DNA of 64,000 nt from WHTI01 sp963826105. Its GTDB lineage: Bacteria; Actinomycetota; CADDZG01; WHSQ01. Shown here piece after piece: positions 17,193 through 26,177 of this stretch. A model generated the notes under the pieces. It saw only the letters and a list, made by a program, of their open reading frames with translations. It made no database searches and was not told the origin of the DNA. A program made the translations under genes and the position numbers. Each line of letters opens with the position of its first letter. Positions within the stretch are counted from its first letter, which is position 1. The DNA lies in assembly GCA_963826105.1 (NCBI GenBank), contig CAWGWA010000013.1, positions 186,001 through 250,000 on the forward strand, read 5' to 3'.

Positions 17193-18412
17193 TTGGAGAT
17201 CGGACTGGGAGTTGGGCTCGGCGTTGGAGTCGGAGTGGGCGTGGGCGTAGGAGTAGGGGTGGGGCTCGGCGTCGGCTCCTTCTCGTCGTCTGGCTCATCC
17301 TCTTCGACGGGATCGTCGTCCTCGCTTGCGCTCGGGGTGGGCGTGGGGCTGGACTCTTCCCCGGTTGGGGAGCCGTCACTTTCTTGGGCGGACCGGGTCG
17401 GAGCGGGTCTCCTCGGCGTCTCGGCGATGGCGACATCTCCGCCCTCGGGGGTCGGATCCGAGAAGACGATCGCACCCAGCGCGATCGCGGCGATCAGAAG
17501 GGCGGCTGCGGCAAGAAGCGCGACGCGCTTCGCTCGCGACGGCCGTTCCGATCCTTCGGTGGAGAACTCATCTGTGGTGCCGAGGGGAGCGGGTACCCCG
17601 TCCCCGGCGATGACATTCTCTAGCGCGGCGGAGAGAGCGTTGCCATCTTCGAACCGCAAGTCGGGATCCTTGGCGAGGCACCTCATGATCACCGCTTCGA
17701 GGTTGGGATCGAGATCCTCGACCAGTCTCGAAGGACTCGCCGGGGGGCGTTCGACCTGAGCCAGGACTACTGCAGTCACGTTGTCTGCCTCGAACGGCTT
17801 CGTCCCGGTGACCAGTTCGTAGAGCACGATGCCGAGGGCGTACACATCCGATGCCGGGGTTGCCTTCTCGCCCTGAACCTGTTCCGGGGAGATGTAGTGA
17901 GGTGAGCCGATCGCCTGTCCGGTCTGTGTCAGGCTCTCGCCGCCTTCGTGAGCTGCGATGCCGAAGTCTGCGAGTCGGATGTCGCCGTTCTCATCGAGCA
18001 GGAGGTTGTTGGGCTTGATGTCGCGATGGACGATGCCGAGGCGGTGCGCGGCTCCGGCGCCTGCGGCCGCGGCACGTACGTGGTTCATGGCCTGGGTCGG
18101 GTCCATGGGCTCGCCGACGAGATCGGCGATGGACCCGCCATCGAGGCTCTCCATGACGATGTACGGCTGCCCGTCCGCATCGCCGAAATCAAGGACGGTT
18201 ACGACGTTCTGGTGCTCGACCCGGGCGATCTGCTGCGCTTCGGAGAAGAAGCGGACGAGGTTCTCGGGATCGTCGAAGCTCTCGGACAGGAACTTGACGG
18301 CGACGTCTCGCTGGAGGCGTTCGTCGTGGGCGCGCCAGACCTCAGCCATGCCACCGCGACCAAGGCGTGACTTGAGGACGTAGCGGTCGTGGACCCTGTC
18401 TCCTGCCTGCAT
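17189..18412 (-). CDS. Transmembrane Ser/Thr protein kinase with Pro-Thr-rich extracellular tail
   Basis: A 407-residue Hanks-type kinase. The Gly loop LGRGGMAEV is at residues 17-25, with the catalytic Lys at 40. HRDIKPNN (catalytic Asp 131), ADFGIAAHEGG and the SPEQVQGEKATPASDVYALG activation/APE region follow. One membrane helix, ALLAAAALLIAAIALGAIVF, lies near residues 290-315. The outer part has no PASTA repeats; it ends in Ser/Thr/Pro/acidic sequence finishing in a (TP)n run. It would phosphorylate Ser/Thr of cytoplasmic partners in response to an envelope signal. It is divergent from the BTAD regulator at 18496, a possible phosphorylation partner by analogy with AfsK-AfsR; this is inference only. 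Confidence 0.9.
   Translation of the reverse strand: MQAGDRVHDRYVLKSRLGRGGMAEVWRAHDERLQRDVAVKFLSESFDDPENLVRFFSEAQQIARVEHQNVVTVLDFGDADGQPYIVMESLDGGSIADLVGEPMDPTQAMNHVRAAAAGAGAAHRLGIVHRDIKPNNLLLDENGDIRLADFGIAAHEGGESLTQTGQAIGSPHYISPEQVQGEKATPASDVYALGIVLYELVTGTKPFEADNVTAVVLAQVERPPASPSRLVEDLDPNLEAVIMRCLAKDPDLRFEDGNALSAALENVIAGDGVPAPLGTTDEFSTEGSERPSRAKRVALLAAAALLIAAIALGAIVFSDPTPEGGDVAIAETPRRPAPTRSAQESDGSPTGEESSPTPTPSASEDDDPVEEDEPDDEKEPTPSPTPTPTPTPTPTPTPSPTPSPISN
17212..17278. repeat. Low-complexity Pro-Thr codon repeat
   Basis: A run of near-identical hexamers (GGNGTN on the plus strand) encodes the (Thr-Pro)n C-terminal tail of the kinase on the minus strand. It is prone to slippage, and its length may vary between strains. 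It is not a CRISPR array: the units are 6 bp with no spacers. Confidence 0.7.
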
Positions 18413-18435
18413 CCCTAGGCCTTTTCCTAAGGACC

Positions 18436-18458
18436 GGGTGGCGAAACTCCCGCCACCC
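18436..18458. promoter_or_regulatory. 8-bp inverted repeat in the kinase/BTAD divergent region
   Basis: GGGTGGCG (18436-18443) and CGCCACCC (18451-18458) form a perfect inverted repeat around a 7-nt centre. It lies between the starts of two divergent genes, so it is not at a gene end and is better read as an operator than as a terminator. Confidence 0.35.
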
Positions 18459-18483
18459 CCTTATGCGTTGGGTGGAGGGTCGC

Positions 18484-18489
18484 TAAGGT
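18484..18489 (+). promoter_or_regulatory. TAAGGT -10-like box for the BTAD regulator
   Basis: TAAGGT ends 6 nt before the ATG at 18496. The AAGG inside it could alternatively act as a weak Shine-Dalgarno sequence. Confidence 0.35.
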
Positions 18490-18495
18490 GCCTAC

Positions 18496-21400
18496 ATGGA
18501 GTTCCAGATCCTCGGTCCCCTCAGGATCACCCATGGGGGAGAGGACATCGCGCTCGCGGGGGCGAAGCAGCGTGGGTTGGTTGCGATCCTCGCATTGAAC
18601 GCCGGCCGGGTTGTACCGGCCGAACGTCTGCTGAACGACCTCTGGGGCGATGAGGCGCCCGGGAAGAACGCTCTCCAGGCTCGCGTCTCTCAAGTACGAA
18701 AGGCATTTGAAGCCGGTGGCGCCCGGCGCGTACTGGTGGGTCGAGGCTCCGGGTACGTACTTACCGTCGAGGAGCGCGGGGTCGATGCCGCCCGATTCGA
18801 AACCCTGGCTGCCGAAGGGCATGCGCTTCTCGAGCTCGGTGAGTACGACGCGGCGGTCGATCACCTGACGAGAGCGCTCGAGTTGTGGGCCGGTCCCCCC
18901 CTCACCGACTTCGCCGATCAGCATTGGGCGCGAGGTGATATCGAGAGGCTCGAGGAGATGCGCCGGGTCGCCATCACCGAGCGCATCGAAGCGGAACTAC
19001 GGCGCGGACGTCACGACGAAGCCATCCCCCAACTCGAGAAGCTTGTCGTAGAAGAGCCCCTCGACGAGCGGTTCCGAGCGCAACTGATGAGAGCCCTCTA
19101 CCGGGCGGGACGCGAGGCCGACGCGCTTCAGGTCTTCCGAGATGCGCGCCTGGCCGCTCCTCCAGCGGCTCCCGTGGAGCGATCCAATCTTCCGATCACT
19201 CCAACCGGGTTCTTCGGACGCGATCCCGATCTCGACAGGGTGCCGGGGCTTCTTGCCGCCAGTCGGCTGCTCACGCTGACCGGACCGAGAGGGGTGGGTC
19301 GGACTCGGTTGGCGGTCGAGGCGGCGCGGCGGATGGCACCCGAGGTCCCCGACGGTTGTTACTTCGTCGACCTCTCGATGGTCACCGATCCAAAGGCGAT
19401 CCCGGAGGCGATCTCGATCGCCCTCGGGATCATCGAGGGCGGGAGCATCATCGGTCACCGAACGATCGGAGAGCCCGATCCGACCGACCTCGACCGTCGC
19501 CTCGTGTCCTATCTCTCGTCCCGCGACCTCATCCTCATCCTCGATGACTGCGGCCATCTGATCGCACCCACGGCCAAGATCGTCGCGTCGATCCTTTACC
19601 AGTCTCCCAAGACCAAGATCATCGCCACCGCCGGTGAACCGCTCCAGGTTGCCAGTGAGGCGTGGTGGCAGGTCTCGTCGCTGAGTCTCCCGGTCAAGGG
19701 GCAGCGCTCCTCGATCGAGGACCTCTTGCGATACGGAGCGATCCGCCTTTTCGACGATCGTCCGCGGCGCGCCGACCCGACCTGGGAACTCGACGACGAA
19801 AATGTGGCCGAAGTGGTCGAGATCTGCATCGGGCTTGACGGACTGCCGCTCGCGATCGAGGTTGTGGCCGCGCATGTGGGTTCGTCGCCGTTGCGGGACC
19901 TCGCCAACCGCGTTGCCGATCGGCTGGCGCCGCTCGGAGCGGACCTGAGCGGAGTTGCCCGCCGTGAGAAGGTGCTTCGGGCCGCGGTCGAGTGGGCGTG
20001 GCGTCGACTGAGTGCTGAGGAGCGGTCATTCCTTTCGCGCGCGTCGGCATTCCCGGGCGGCTTCACGATCGAAGCGGCTTCCCCCGTATGCGCTCCCGAC
20101 GGAGATGCGGTCTCCATAATCGAGCGTCTTGTGCAGCGTTCCTTGCTGGTCGAGGAACAGCACCCCTCGGGCACGCGCTACGGGATGCTCGGAACGATCA
20201 GGGAGTACGCCGCGGGTGAATTGGCCGGTTCCGAAGAAGAGGCCGACGCGATCGAACGTCACGTCGCCTACTTCGTTCGCCTGGCCGAGGCTGGAGACGT
20301 GCGACTGAGGGGTCGGGAGCAGGGGCTATGGCTCGATCTGATGGACTCCGAGTACGAGAACTTCAAGGTCGCGCTCGATCGAGCGGAGCGTTTCAAGGAT
20401 GTACGGCCCGCCCTTCGGCTCGCGGGTGCTCTCGGCCGCTTCTGGTGGATCCGCGGCTATTCGAGTGAGGCTCGCCGAAGGCTTGGCCGGCTGCTCGATG
20501 ACCGGCGCGATCAACCCACCGCACTGCGGGGCAAGTGCCTCCTGGCGCGTGCCTATCCGGGGATTGACGAACCGGGGGATCTCCGATTGATCGAGTGGTG
20601 CAAGGAAGCTGAGGGCATCTATCAGATCCTTGCCGACCGGGTTGGCCAGGCTCATGCAAAGATCCTTCGGCGCCTCAATGAGTTCGCGTCACGGGAGATG
20701 GCCGCCGACGTTGAGGTCGGCCGCGCGCTGGAGGGCTTGCGCGTCGAGGGGGATGACTGGGGTGTCGCTTTCGGACTGCTCGTGCGAGCCAGTCTCCGAG
20801 CTGCTGCCGGCGCGATCGATGAAGCAGAGCCGGACGCGTGGGAGTCCCTGTCACTCTTCACACAGGTAGGGGATCGGCGAGCCGCCGCAGAGGTGCTCAA
20901 TCTCCTGGGCTTCCTGGCCGAACGTAAGGGCGACTACCAACAGGCCCTCATACTCACCGAGGAGGGGCTGGCACTCGCGGAGGGTTCTGCGACGCGCGAG
21001 CATCTGGCCGAACTATTCGCGCGACGTGGTCATCTCGTAGCTCAGCTCGGCGATCCGGAGGCGGGTCTCGTGGATCTCGATCGTGCTGTGGTCCTGGCGA
21101 AGGAGATCTCCTTCGACGCTGCCGTTGCCTTCGCCCGCAACCGGGCCGGGATGGCGGCACGTCGACTCGATGACCTCGATCGCGCCGCGGCGTTCCACTC
21201 CGAGGCGCGAGGGATCTACGAGCGGAAGGCCGACCCGGCGGGAGCGACCCTAGCGGTGTCGTCGCTGGCTTTCATCGCCGAGATCAAGAACGAGCCCGAT
21301 CTCGCACGCAAGCTCGGCTCTCGTGCCCTGGAGCTGGCCCGGGCGACACGCGATCCGATCGCGGTGGCTCATGCGTTCGAAGCACTGGCGGGGGCGGCGA

Positions 21401-21657
21401 CCGTGGCGCGCGATCCGGAGCGTGCCGGCATCTTGTTGGGAGCCGCAGGGGTGCTCCGATCCCGTCCCAACGCTGCCCGCTCGGAACAGGAAGCCCTCGA
21501 CGTCGAGCGGATCACCGCCGCGGCGATGGCCGCCTCGCCCGAGCGCTTCGAGCGAGGATCCTCGTTGGGGGAGACGAAGCCGCTCGACCTCGTCCTCCCC
21601 TACGCCGAGTTCCGGACCAGCGTCGTCCCTCGCCCGGAGGCCGCCGGGACCTCCTGA
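18496..21657 (+). CDS. AfsR/SARP-type regulator: winged helix, BTAD, NB-ARC ATPase, TPRs
   Basis: A 1053-residue protein. Residues 1-95 (MEFQILGPLRITHGGEDIAL to RGSGYVLTV) are the OmpR-like winged helix. About residues 100-240 form the bacterial transcriptional activation domain. Residues ~245-600 are an NB-ARC/STAND ATPase, in which the expected P-loop reads LTGPRGVGRTRLAVEAAR; the canonical Lys is replaced by Arg (GVGRT). A Walker B-like segment, DLILILDDCGHL, is present. TPR-like helices occupy the remaining ~450 residues. Such proteins activate secondary-metabolism or stress genes. The P-loop Lys-to-Arg change may weaken ATP binding. It stands divergent from a Ser/Thr kinase, resembling the AfsK/AfsR pairing. 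Confidence 0.9.
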   Translation: MEFQILGPLRITHGGEDIALAGAKQRGLVAILALNAGRVVPAERLLNDLWGDEAPGKNALQARVSQVRKAFEAGGARRVLVGRGSGYVLTVEERGVDAARFETLAAEGHALLELGEYDAAVDHLTRALELWAGPPLTDFADQHWARGDIERLEEMRRVAITERIEAELRRGRHDEAIPQLEKLVVEEPLDERFRAQLMRALYRAGREADALQVFRDARLAAPPAAPVERSNLPITPTGFFGRDPDLDRVPGLLAASRLLTLTGPRGVGRTRLAVEAARRMAPEVPDGCYFVDLSMVTDPKAIPEAISIALGIIEGGSIIGHRTIGEPDPTDLDRRLVSYLSSRDLILILDDCGHLIAPTAKIVASILYQSPKTKIIATAGEPLQVASEAWWQVSSLSLPVKGQRSSIEDLLRYGAIRLFDDRPRRADPTWELDDENVAEVVEICIGLDGLPLAIEVVAAHVGSSPLRDLANRVADRLAPLGADLSGVARREKVLRAAVEWAWRRLSAEERSFLSRASAFPGGFTIEAASPVCAPDGDAVSIIERLVQRSLLVEEQHPSGTRYGMLGTIREYAAGELAGSEEEADAIERHVAYFVRLAEAGDVRLRGREQGLWLDLMDSEYENFKVALDRAERFKDVRPALRLAGALGRFWWIRGYSSEARRRLGRLLDDRRDQPTALRGKCLLARAYPGIDEPGDLRLIEWCKEAEGIYQILADRVGQAHAKILRRLNEFASREMAADVEVGRALEGLRVEGDDWGVAFGLLVRASLRAAAGAIDEAEPDAWESLSLFTQVGDRRAAAEVLNLLGFLAERKGDYQQALILTEEGLALAEGSATREHLAELFARRGHLVAQLGDPEAGLVDLDRAVVLAKEISFDAAVAFARNRAGMAARRLDDLDRAAAFHSEARGIYERKADPAGATLAVSSLAFIAEIKNEPDLARKLGSRALELARATRDPIAVAHAFEALAGAATVARDPERAGILLGAAGVLRSRPNAARSEQEALDVERITAAAMAASPERFERGSSLGETKPLDLVLPYAEFRTSVVPRPEAAGTS

Positions 21658-21689
21658 AGGGTGGGAGGGTTCAGCGCATCGAGGGAGAA

Positions 21690-21701
21690 CTTCCCGGGAA
21701 G
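21690..21701. promoter_or_regulatory. 12-bp perfect palindrome upstream of the acylase
   Basis: CTTCCCGGGAAG lies 49 nt before the acylase ATG, in the short gap after the BTAD regulator. It could be a dimeric-regulator operator. In high-GC DNA a chance 12-bp palindrome is also plausible. Confidence 0.25.
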
Positions 21702-21750
21702 CGACCCGAGCGGATCGCCGTCCGACCGCGACCCATAACCGGAGGTTCTG

Positions 21751-24345
21751 ATGACTGGTCCCACACGTCGACCGCGGCGCTCCGTTCTCCGAACGACCGC
21801 CGTCCTTCTACTGGGGGCCATGGCTCTCAGCGTCCCAGGGGTCTCGGCACAGACGCCCGAGTTCGAGGATCGCCTCCGCGCTTACTCGATCGTGCCTCCG
21901 GGTCAGGAGGGCAATGTCACCGCGGCTGAGTTCGCCAACGGTGACTTCGGGGCTCACTACGATGATCAGCGCGAGATGTACGCCGCTCTTATCAACGACG
22001 ACGATGTGACCGAGGCCGAGCTGGCCGACTACTTCCACTCGATGCAGTTCGGTCCCGACGGCGCCATCGAGCGGACCTATGAGCCCCGGGCGGGCGTCAC
22101 CGTCGAGCGCGACTCCTTCGGGATCCCGCACATCTATGGAGACACGATCGAGGATGCGACCTTCGCCCTCGGTTACGTCTCGGCCGAGGATCGGTTGTGG
22201 CAGATGGATGTCTTCCGGCACGCGGCACGCGGCACACTGGCCGGTTTCGTGGGCCCCGACTACATCGACATGGACATCGCGACCCGGCGTGAGGGTTACA
22301 CCGAGGCCGAGGTCCAGGAGATGTTCGATTCGCTCGACGAGCGCTTCGGTGAGACCGGTGTCACCGTGCAGGTCGGCTTGCAGGCATATGCCGACGGGGT
22401 CAATGCCTACATCGAGGAACTGCTTCTGGCCCCCGATCAGGCTCCGGTTGAGTACGCCGCGACCGGCAACCCGTTCCCGATGTTCCCCGAGGAGTGGACC
22501 GTCAACGACACGCTCTTCCTCGTGATCCTCCAGCTCCGTGAGTTCGGCGAGACTGCCGGCACCGAGATGCAGAATGCGGGCCTCTTCGCTCATCTCACGG
22601 ATCGTCTCGGAAACAAGGCGGGACGGAGGTCTTACAACGACCTCATCTTCCAGAACCAGCGTCGGAGCTACACCTCGATCCGTCCGGCCGACGGCAAGTT
22701 CCCGAACCAGGATCTCGGCAAGATCGACTGGTCGTCGGTTGCGGTTCCGGACCAGGCGGAGGAACTCGCAGAGAAGGAAGCCGACGAGCAGGCCATGCGA
22801 AGCGGCTTGCTCAAGGCGATGGGCTTCACCAAGCCTGCCTCCAATGCACTTATCGTCTCCGGCGAGTTGTCGGCGACCGGCAACCCGCTTCAGATCGGTG
22901 CACCCCAGGTCGGCTACTCGGTGCCCCAGTTCTTCATGGACATCGACGTACACGCACCGGGGATCGACTTCCGCGGGCCGGCGGTTCCGGGCGCCTCGGC
23001 GCTCATCCCACTAGGCCGCGGTCGTGACTACGCCTGGACCCTGACCACCGGGTACTCGGACGCAGTTGACGTTCGCGCCGAACTCCTGTGCGAACCGGGT
23101 GGCGGCGAGGTGACGCAAGAGTCCAACAGCTACATGTTCGAAGGGGACTGTGTGGCGATGGAGTCGCGCGAAGAGACCTTCGACCTGAAGCCTCCCCCCA
23201 CGGACCCCGGCCCTCCATCATCCGAGACCCACACCTTCTACCGAACCGTCCACGGGCCGGTGTTCTCGAGGGGAACGGTCGAGGGCGCACCGGTCGCATT
23301 CGTCAAGCAGCGGAACTTCTGGATGCGCGAGGTCGACTCTGTCCCGGCCTTCTACCGCTGGAACACCGCGGTCGAGGACATCGATGACTTCGAGGCTGCG
23401 GCTGAAGACTTCACGATGTCGTTCAACGCCCACTACGTCGATCACGACAACATCGGCTACTTCCACGTCGGCAAGTACCCGTTGCGTCAGGCCGGTCAGC
23501 ACCCGTCACTTCCCGTGTGGGGCACCGGCGATTGGGAGTGGGAGGGCGAAGTCTCGTTCGCCGATCAGCCCAAGGTGGTCGATCCCGAGCAGGGATGGCT
23601 CGTTAACTGGAACAACAAGCCGGCGCGCTCGTGGGACAACATGGACGGCATCAAGTGGGGCTCGATCCATCGGGTCGAACTTCTCGCCGACGAGATGAAG
23701 CGGCGGATCGAGGCGAACGGGGAGCTCGAGCTGTCCGACCTCGTGGACGTCATCCGCATCGCCGCCACCCAGGACGTGCGCGGCCTCTACCTCGGCCCGA
23801 AGATGCTCAAGTTGCTGAGCAGTGTGAAGGTCAAGGGTATCGGCTCCACTGCTTTGCCGGCGGTGACCCAATGGATCTCGGACGGGGCTCACCGTATGAA
23901 CCAGGATGGGGATGAACTGATGGACGCGTCCCTCGCGGTTGCCGTCTTCGATCGGTGGTACCTCAACACCGTCCACCGGATCCTCGACGACGAACTCGGG
24001 ACCGACGGTTACGAGAAGGTCGCGGCGGCGGTGCTCAACGACAGCATGTGGTTCGACTTCTCGAGCTACCTCGACCTCGTGCTAGGCAAGAAGGCAAGCA
24101 AGTCGCTGGCAAGGAACTACTGCGACAACCGCGACACGAAGAAGCACGAATCGTGTCGGGCGCAGGTCATCGCGGCATGGCGAGCGACGCTCAAGGCATT
24201 GAAGGACGAGCAGGGGACGGACCCGGCAGCTTGGACGGCCCCCGCCGAATGGATCCAGTTCAGCGCCCAGGGGGCCGGCGGGGTCGACGACATCCCGTGG
24301 CAGAACCGCGGAACCCACAATCAGGTGATCGAGGTGCTCCCCTAA
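21751..24345 (+). CDS. Secreted penicillin-acylase-family N-terminal nucleophile hydrolase
   Basis: An 864-residue precursor. Signal peptide: RRSVLRTTAVLLLGAMALSV ending near AQTP (cleavage about residue 35). ITVERD-like VTVERDSFGIPHIYGDTIED and the AEDRLWQMDVFRHAARGTLA segment are hallmarks of the alpha subunit. The autocatalytic site is PASNALIVSGELSATGNPLQ, with the nucleophile Ser at residue 364 becoming the beta-subunit N-terminus. GRGRDYAWTLTTGYSDAVDV and TFYRTVHGPVF are beta-subunit signatures. The family cleaves amide bonds of penicillins, acyl-homoserine lactones or cyclic lipopeptides, and the substrate cannot be told from sequence. A ~70-residue insertion precedes the family core. 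GGAGG lies upstream of the ATG. Confidence 0.9.
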   Translation: MTGPTRRPRRSVLRTTAVLLLGAMALSVPGVSAQTPEFEDRLRAYSIVPPGQEGNVTAAEFANGDFGAHYDDQREMYAALINDDDVTEAELADYFHSMQFGPDGAIERTYEPRAGVTVERDSFGIPHIYGDTIEDATFALGYVSAEDRLWQMDVFRHAARGTLAGFVGPDYIDMDIATRREGYTEAEVQEMFDSLDERFGETGVTVQVGLQAYADGVNAYIEELLLAPDQAPVEYAATGNPFPMFPEEWTVNDTLFLVILQLREFGETAGTEMQNAGLFAHLTDRLGNKAGRRSYNDLIFQNQRRSYTSIRPADGKFPNQDLGKIDWSSVAVPDQAEELAEKEADEQAMRSGLLKAMGFTKPASNALIVSGELSATGNPLQIGAPQVGYSVPQFFMDIDVHAPGIDFRGPAVPGASALIPLGRGRDYAWTLTTGYSDAVDVRAELLCEPGGGEVTQESNSYMFEGDCVAMESREETFDLKPPPTDPGPPSSETHTFYRTVHGPVFSRGTVEGAPVAFVKQRNFWMREVDSVPAFYRWNTAVEDIDDFEAAAEDFTMSFNAHYVDHDNIGYFHVGKYPLRQAGQHPSLPVWGTGDWEWEGEVSFADQPKVVDPEQGWLVNWNNKPARSWDNMDGIKWGSIHRVELLADEMKRRIEANGELELSDLVDVIRIAATQDVRGLYLGPKMLKLLSSVKVKGIGSTALPAVTQWISDGAHRMNQDGDELMDASLAVAVFDRWYLNTVHRILDDELGTDGYEKVAAAVLNDSMWFDFSSYLDLVLGKKASKSLARNYCDNRDTKKHESCRAQVIAAWRATLKALKDEQGTDPAAWTAPAEWIQFSAQGAGGVDDIPWQNRGTHNQVIEVLP

Positions 24346-24360
24346 GCCGGGAGACAGCAG

Positions 24361-24530
24361 ATGCATCGAGGACTCCAGGTGCTCCTGACCTTTGTCGGAG
24401 CCGTCGCCCTCATCGCGGGGACGGTTTCGGTGATCCTCGGTGCCTCCGTCATTCCCGCCGCGGCGAGGTGAGCGCGAGCGTCGACAGCGAGATGCGCTTC
24501 TACGCGGTTCGTCCTGGCCCTAGCGGCTAG
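24361..24530 (+). pseudogene. Remnant of a DUF4345-like small membrane protein
   Basis: From the ATG at 24361 (GGGAGA upstream) the reading gives MHRGLQVLLTFVGAVALIAG and TVSVILGASVIPAA, a membrane helix plus the start of the loop. After a frame change near 24465 it reads EVSASVDSEMRFYAV, which fits the conserved 'VDSExRFYA' stretch of DUF4345-type proteins. It then ends in unrelated PGPSG-stop, overlapping the next gene. Two or three membrane helices expected after this motif are missing, so it is a 3'-truncated fragment. Confidence 0.4.
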
Positions 24531-26017
24531 GGCCTTACGCCGAGGGGGAGATCCGGGCCCGGCAAGCCGATGATGCGGCAGGCGTAACCCCAGTCCTCGG
24601 GGGTGCCGCCGATCGGCATCGGGAGCTCGAGCGGGTACGAGCCGATCCATTCTTCTTCCTGGACCGGGGCGGTCTGCTTCGCCGGCTTGTGGTTCTTCTC
24701 GCATTTCTTCTTGCTCGGCCCCTTGCACGGGATGACCCCCGTCTTGCCCTTCGCCGGACGATCGAACTCGAGCACCTGAACGCCGAGCTTGTAGTCGAAG
24801 TTGTAGATAACGCGCCTCTCAGGATCGGTCGGTGCGAAGTATGCGGCCCAGACCACCGCGGTGGGTTCGATGAAGTAACCGATCTGACGGATGTTCGCGG
24901 GGTCGGAAACGTCGAGGAGCCGCAGCCCCTGCTCGTACCATCCCTGGGCGATCACGTTCCGCTTGACGTCGAAGTAGTGCGCGGAGCAGAGCGCCGCCGC
25001 GGGAGGAACGTTCTCGCCGTTGTAGTTCTGCCAGTGCTCGACGTCGGCGAGCGACTCCACGACCCAGGAATCGAGCGGCGTGAGGTCTTCTCCGGTCGGG
25101 ACGTAACTGACCCTCCCATTCTCCTTGACCCTCTCGGTGGGTAGCGTCCAGGTCTCGAACTGTCCGGCCCCCTCGCAACCGGGCCGCGTGTAGTCCTCCT
25201 CGGTGACGTACACCACCTTGCGGTTCTTGAGGCGCCGGGAGTTGTGGAGGATGTAATCGTTGAACTCGTTGCCGTCCCCGGTGCCGAACAGATCGCCGTA
25301 AGTCGAGAAGCCTTCTTCGTTGGTGCGCGCGACCTCGACACCGAGGTCGGTTCCGTCGTAGTCATCCGGGATCTCGTAGGCGACCGCACCGCCGAACCCG
25401 ACGACCCACGCCAGTCCATTACCGTCGATCTGGACATCGTGGGCCGCTATCTCCCCTCCTGCTGGGGTTTCGATCATCTCGCCCATGACGGGGGCGGACG
25501 GCTCGGTGAGGTCGACCACCCTGATACCGGCGCCGTCGGTGACCCACGCGTACTTGCAGTCGAGAACGCACGATGCGGTATGGCCTGGGCCTCCGAGCGC
25601 GGGGTTACCGCCCATCGGGAAGCTCGTGAGCAGAGCGGGAGTCTCCGGGTCGGAGATGTCGATGACATGCAAGATGCCGCTCGACTCCGATGCGTCGTTC
25701 GATATCAGAAGGATGTCCCCTCCCATGGAGACGTCCTCGTTCTCGAAGTGAGGGAGGTCCAGCGTTCCCAACAGGACCGGAGCCCTGGGGTTGGTGATGT
25801 CGAAGGTACGCAGTCCGGCCGTCGTCGTCAGGTACATGACGCCGTCTTGGAAGTTCGCCCCGATAGCTCCCGTCGTCCCGGGGAGCAAGGTGATCAGCTC
25901 GATGTTCTCCGAGGCCACCGGCGCCGGAACGCCTTGCGCCCTCACCGGTCCACCCGGGACCAGCGCACCCGCCACGAGCCCAACGATTGCGGCGATCGCT
26001 AGTCGCCTCACCGTCAT
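24527..26017 (-). CDS. Secreted LVIVD-repeat beta-propeller protein
   Basis: A 496-residue protein with signal peptide MTVRRLAIAAIVGLVAGALV, cleaved near VRAQG. Repeated units have the form G-x-x-x-x-D-(I/V)-(S/T)-(D/N)-P-x-x-P, for example AGLRTFDITNPRAPVLLGTL, ILHVIDISDPETPALLTSF, GIRVVDLTEPSAPVMGEM and GLRLLDVSDPANIRQIGYF. These LVIVD repeats build an extracellular propeller of unknown ligand. Two cysteine pairs (CVLDCKY and CKGPSKKKCEK) may form disulfides. It is convergent with the acylase and the DUF4345 fragment. The function is unassigned, and a binding or adhesive role is only a guess. Confidence 0.75.
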   Translation of the reverse strand: MTVRRLAIAAIVGLVAGALVPGGPVRAQGVPAPVASENIELITLLPGTTGAIGANFQDGVMYLTTTAGLRTFDITNPRAPVLLGTLDLPHFENEDVSMGGDILLISNDASESSGILHVIDISDPETPALLTSFPMGGNPALGGPGHTASCVLDCKYAWVTDGAGIRVVDLTEPSAPVMGEMIETPAGGEIAAHDVQIDGNGLAWVVGFGGAVAYEIPDDYDGTDLGVEVARTNEEGFSTYGDLFGTGDGNEFNDYILHNSRRLKNRKVVYVTEEDYTRPGCEGAGQFETWTLPTERVKENGRVSYVPTGEDLTPLDSWVVESLADVEHWQNYNGENVPPAAALCSAHYFDVKRNVIAQGWYEQGLRLLDVSDPANIRQIGYFIEPTAVVWAAYFAPTDPERRVIYNFDYKLGVQVLEFDRPAKGKTGVIPCKGPSKKKCEKNHKPAKQTAPVQEEEWIGSYPLELPMPIGGTPEDWGYACRIIGLPGPDLPLGVRP

Positions 26018-26177
26018 CCCCCCATGTTTGTTTCCGATGCGCGTTCCGCCCTTATCGGGATTATTTCAGCCCCGATGGGCGCCTACCAGGGGTTTGGGGC
26101 CGGGGCGGTAGCATCGAGGGGCACCTTGTTCTGCAACGGCGCGAGCCAAGGCGCGACAAAGAGGGGGGATCAGCTAC

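Noticed and set aside
17204..17280. Short tandem repeats resembling a CRISPR or satellite
   Set aside because: The unit is a 6-bp Thr-Pro codon pair inside the kinase reading frame, without spacers.
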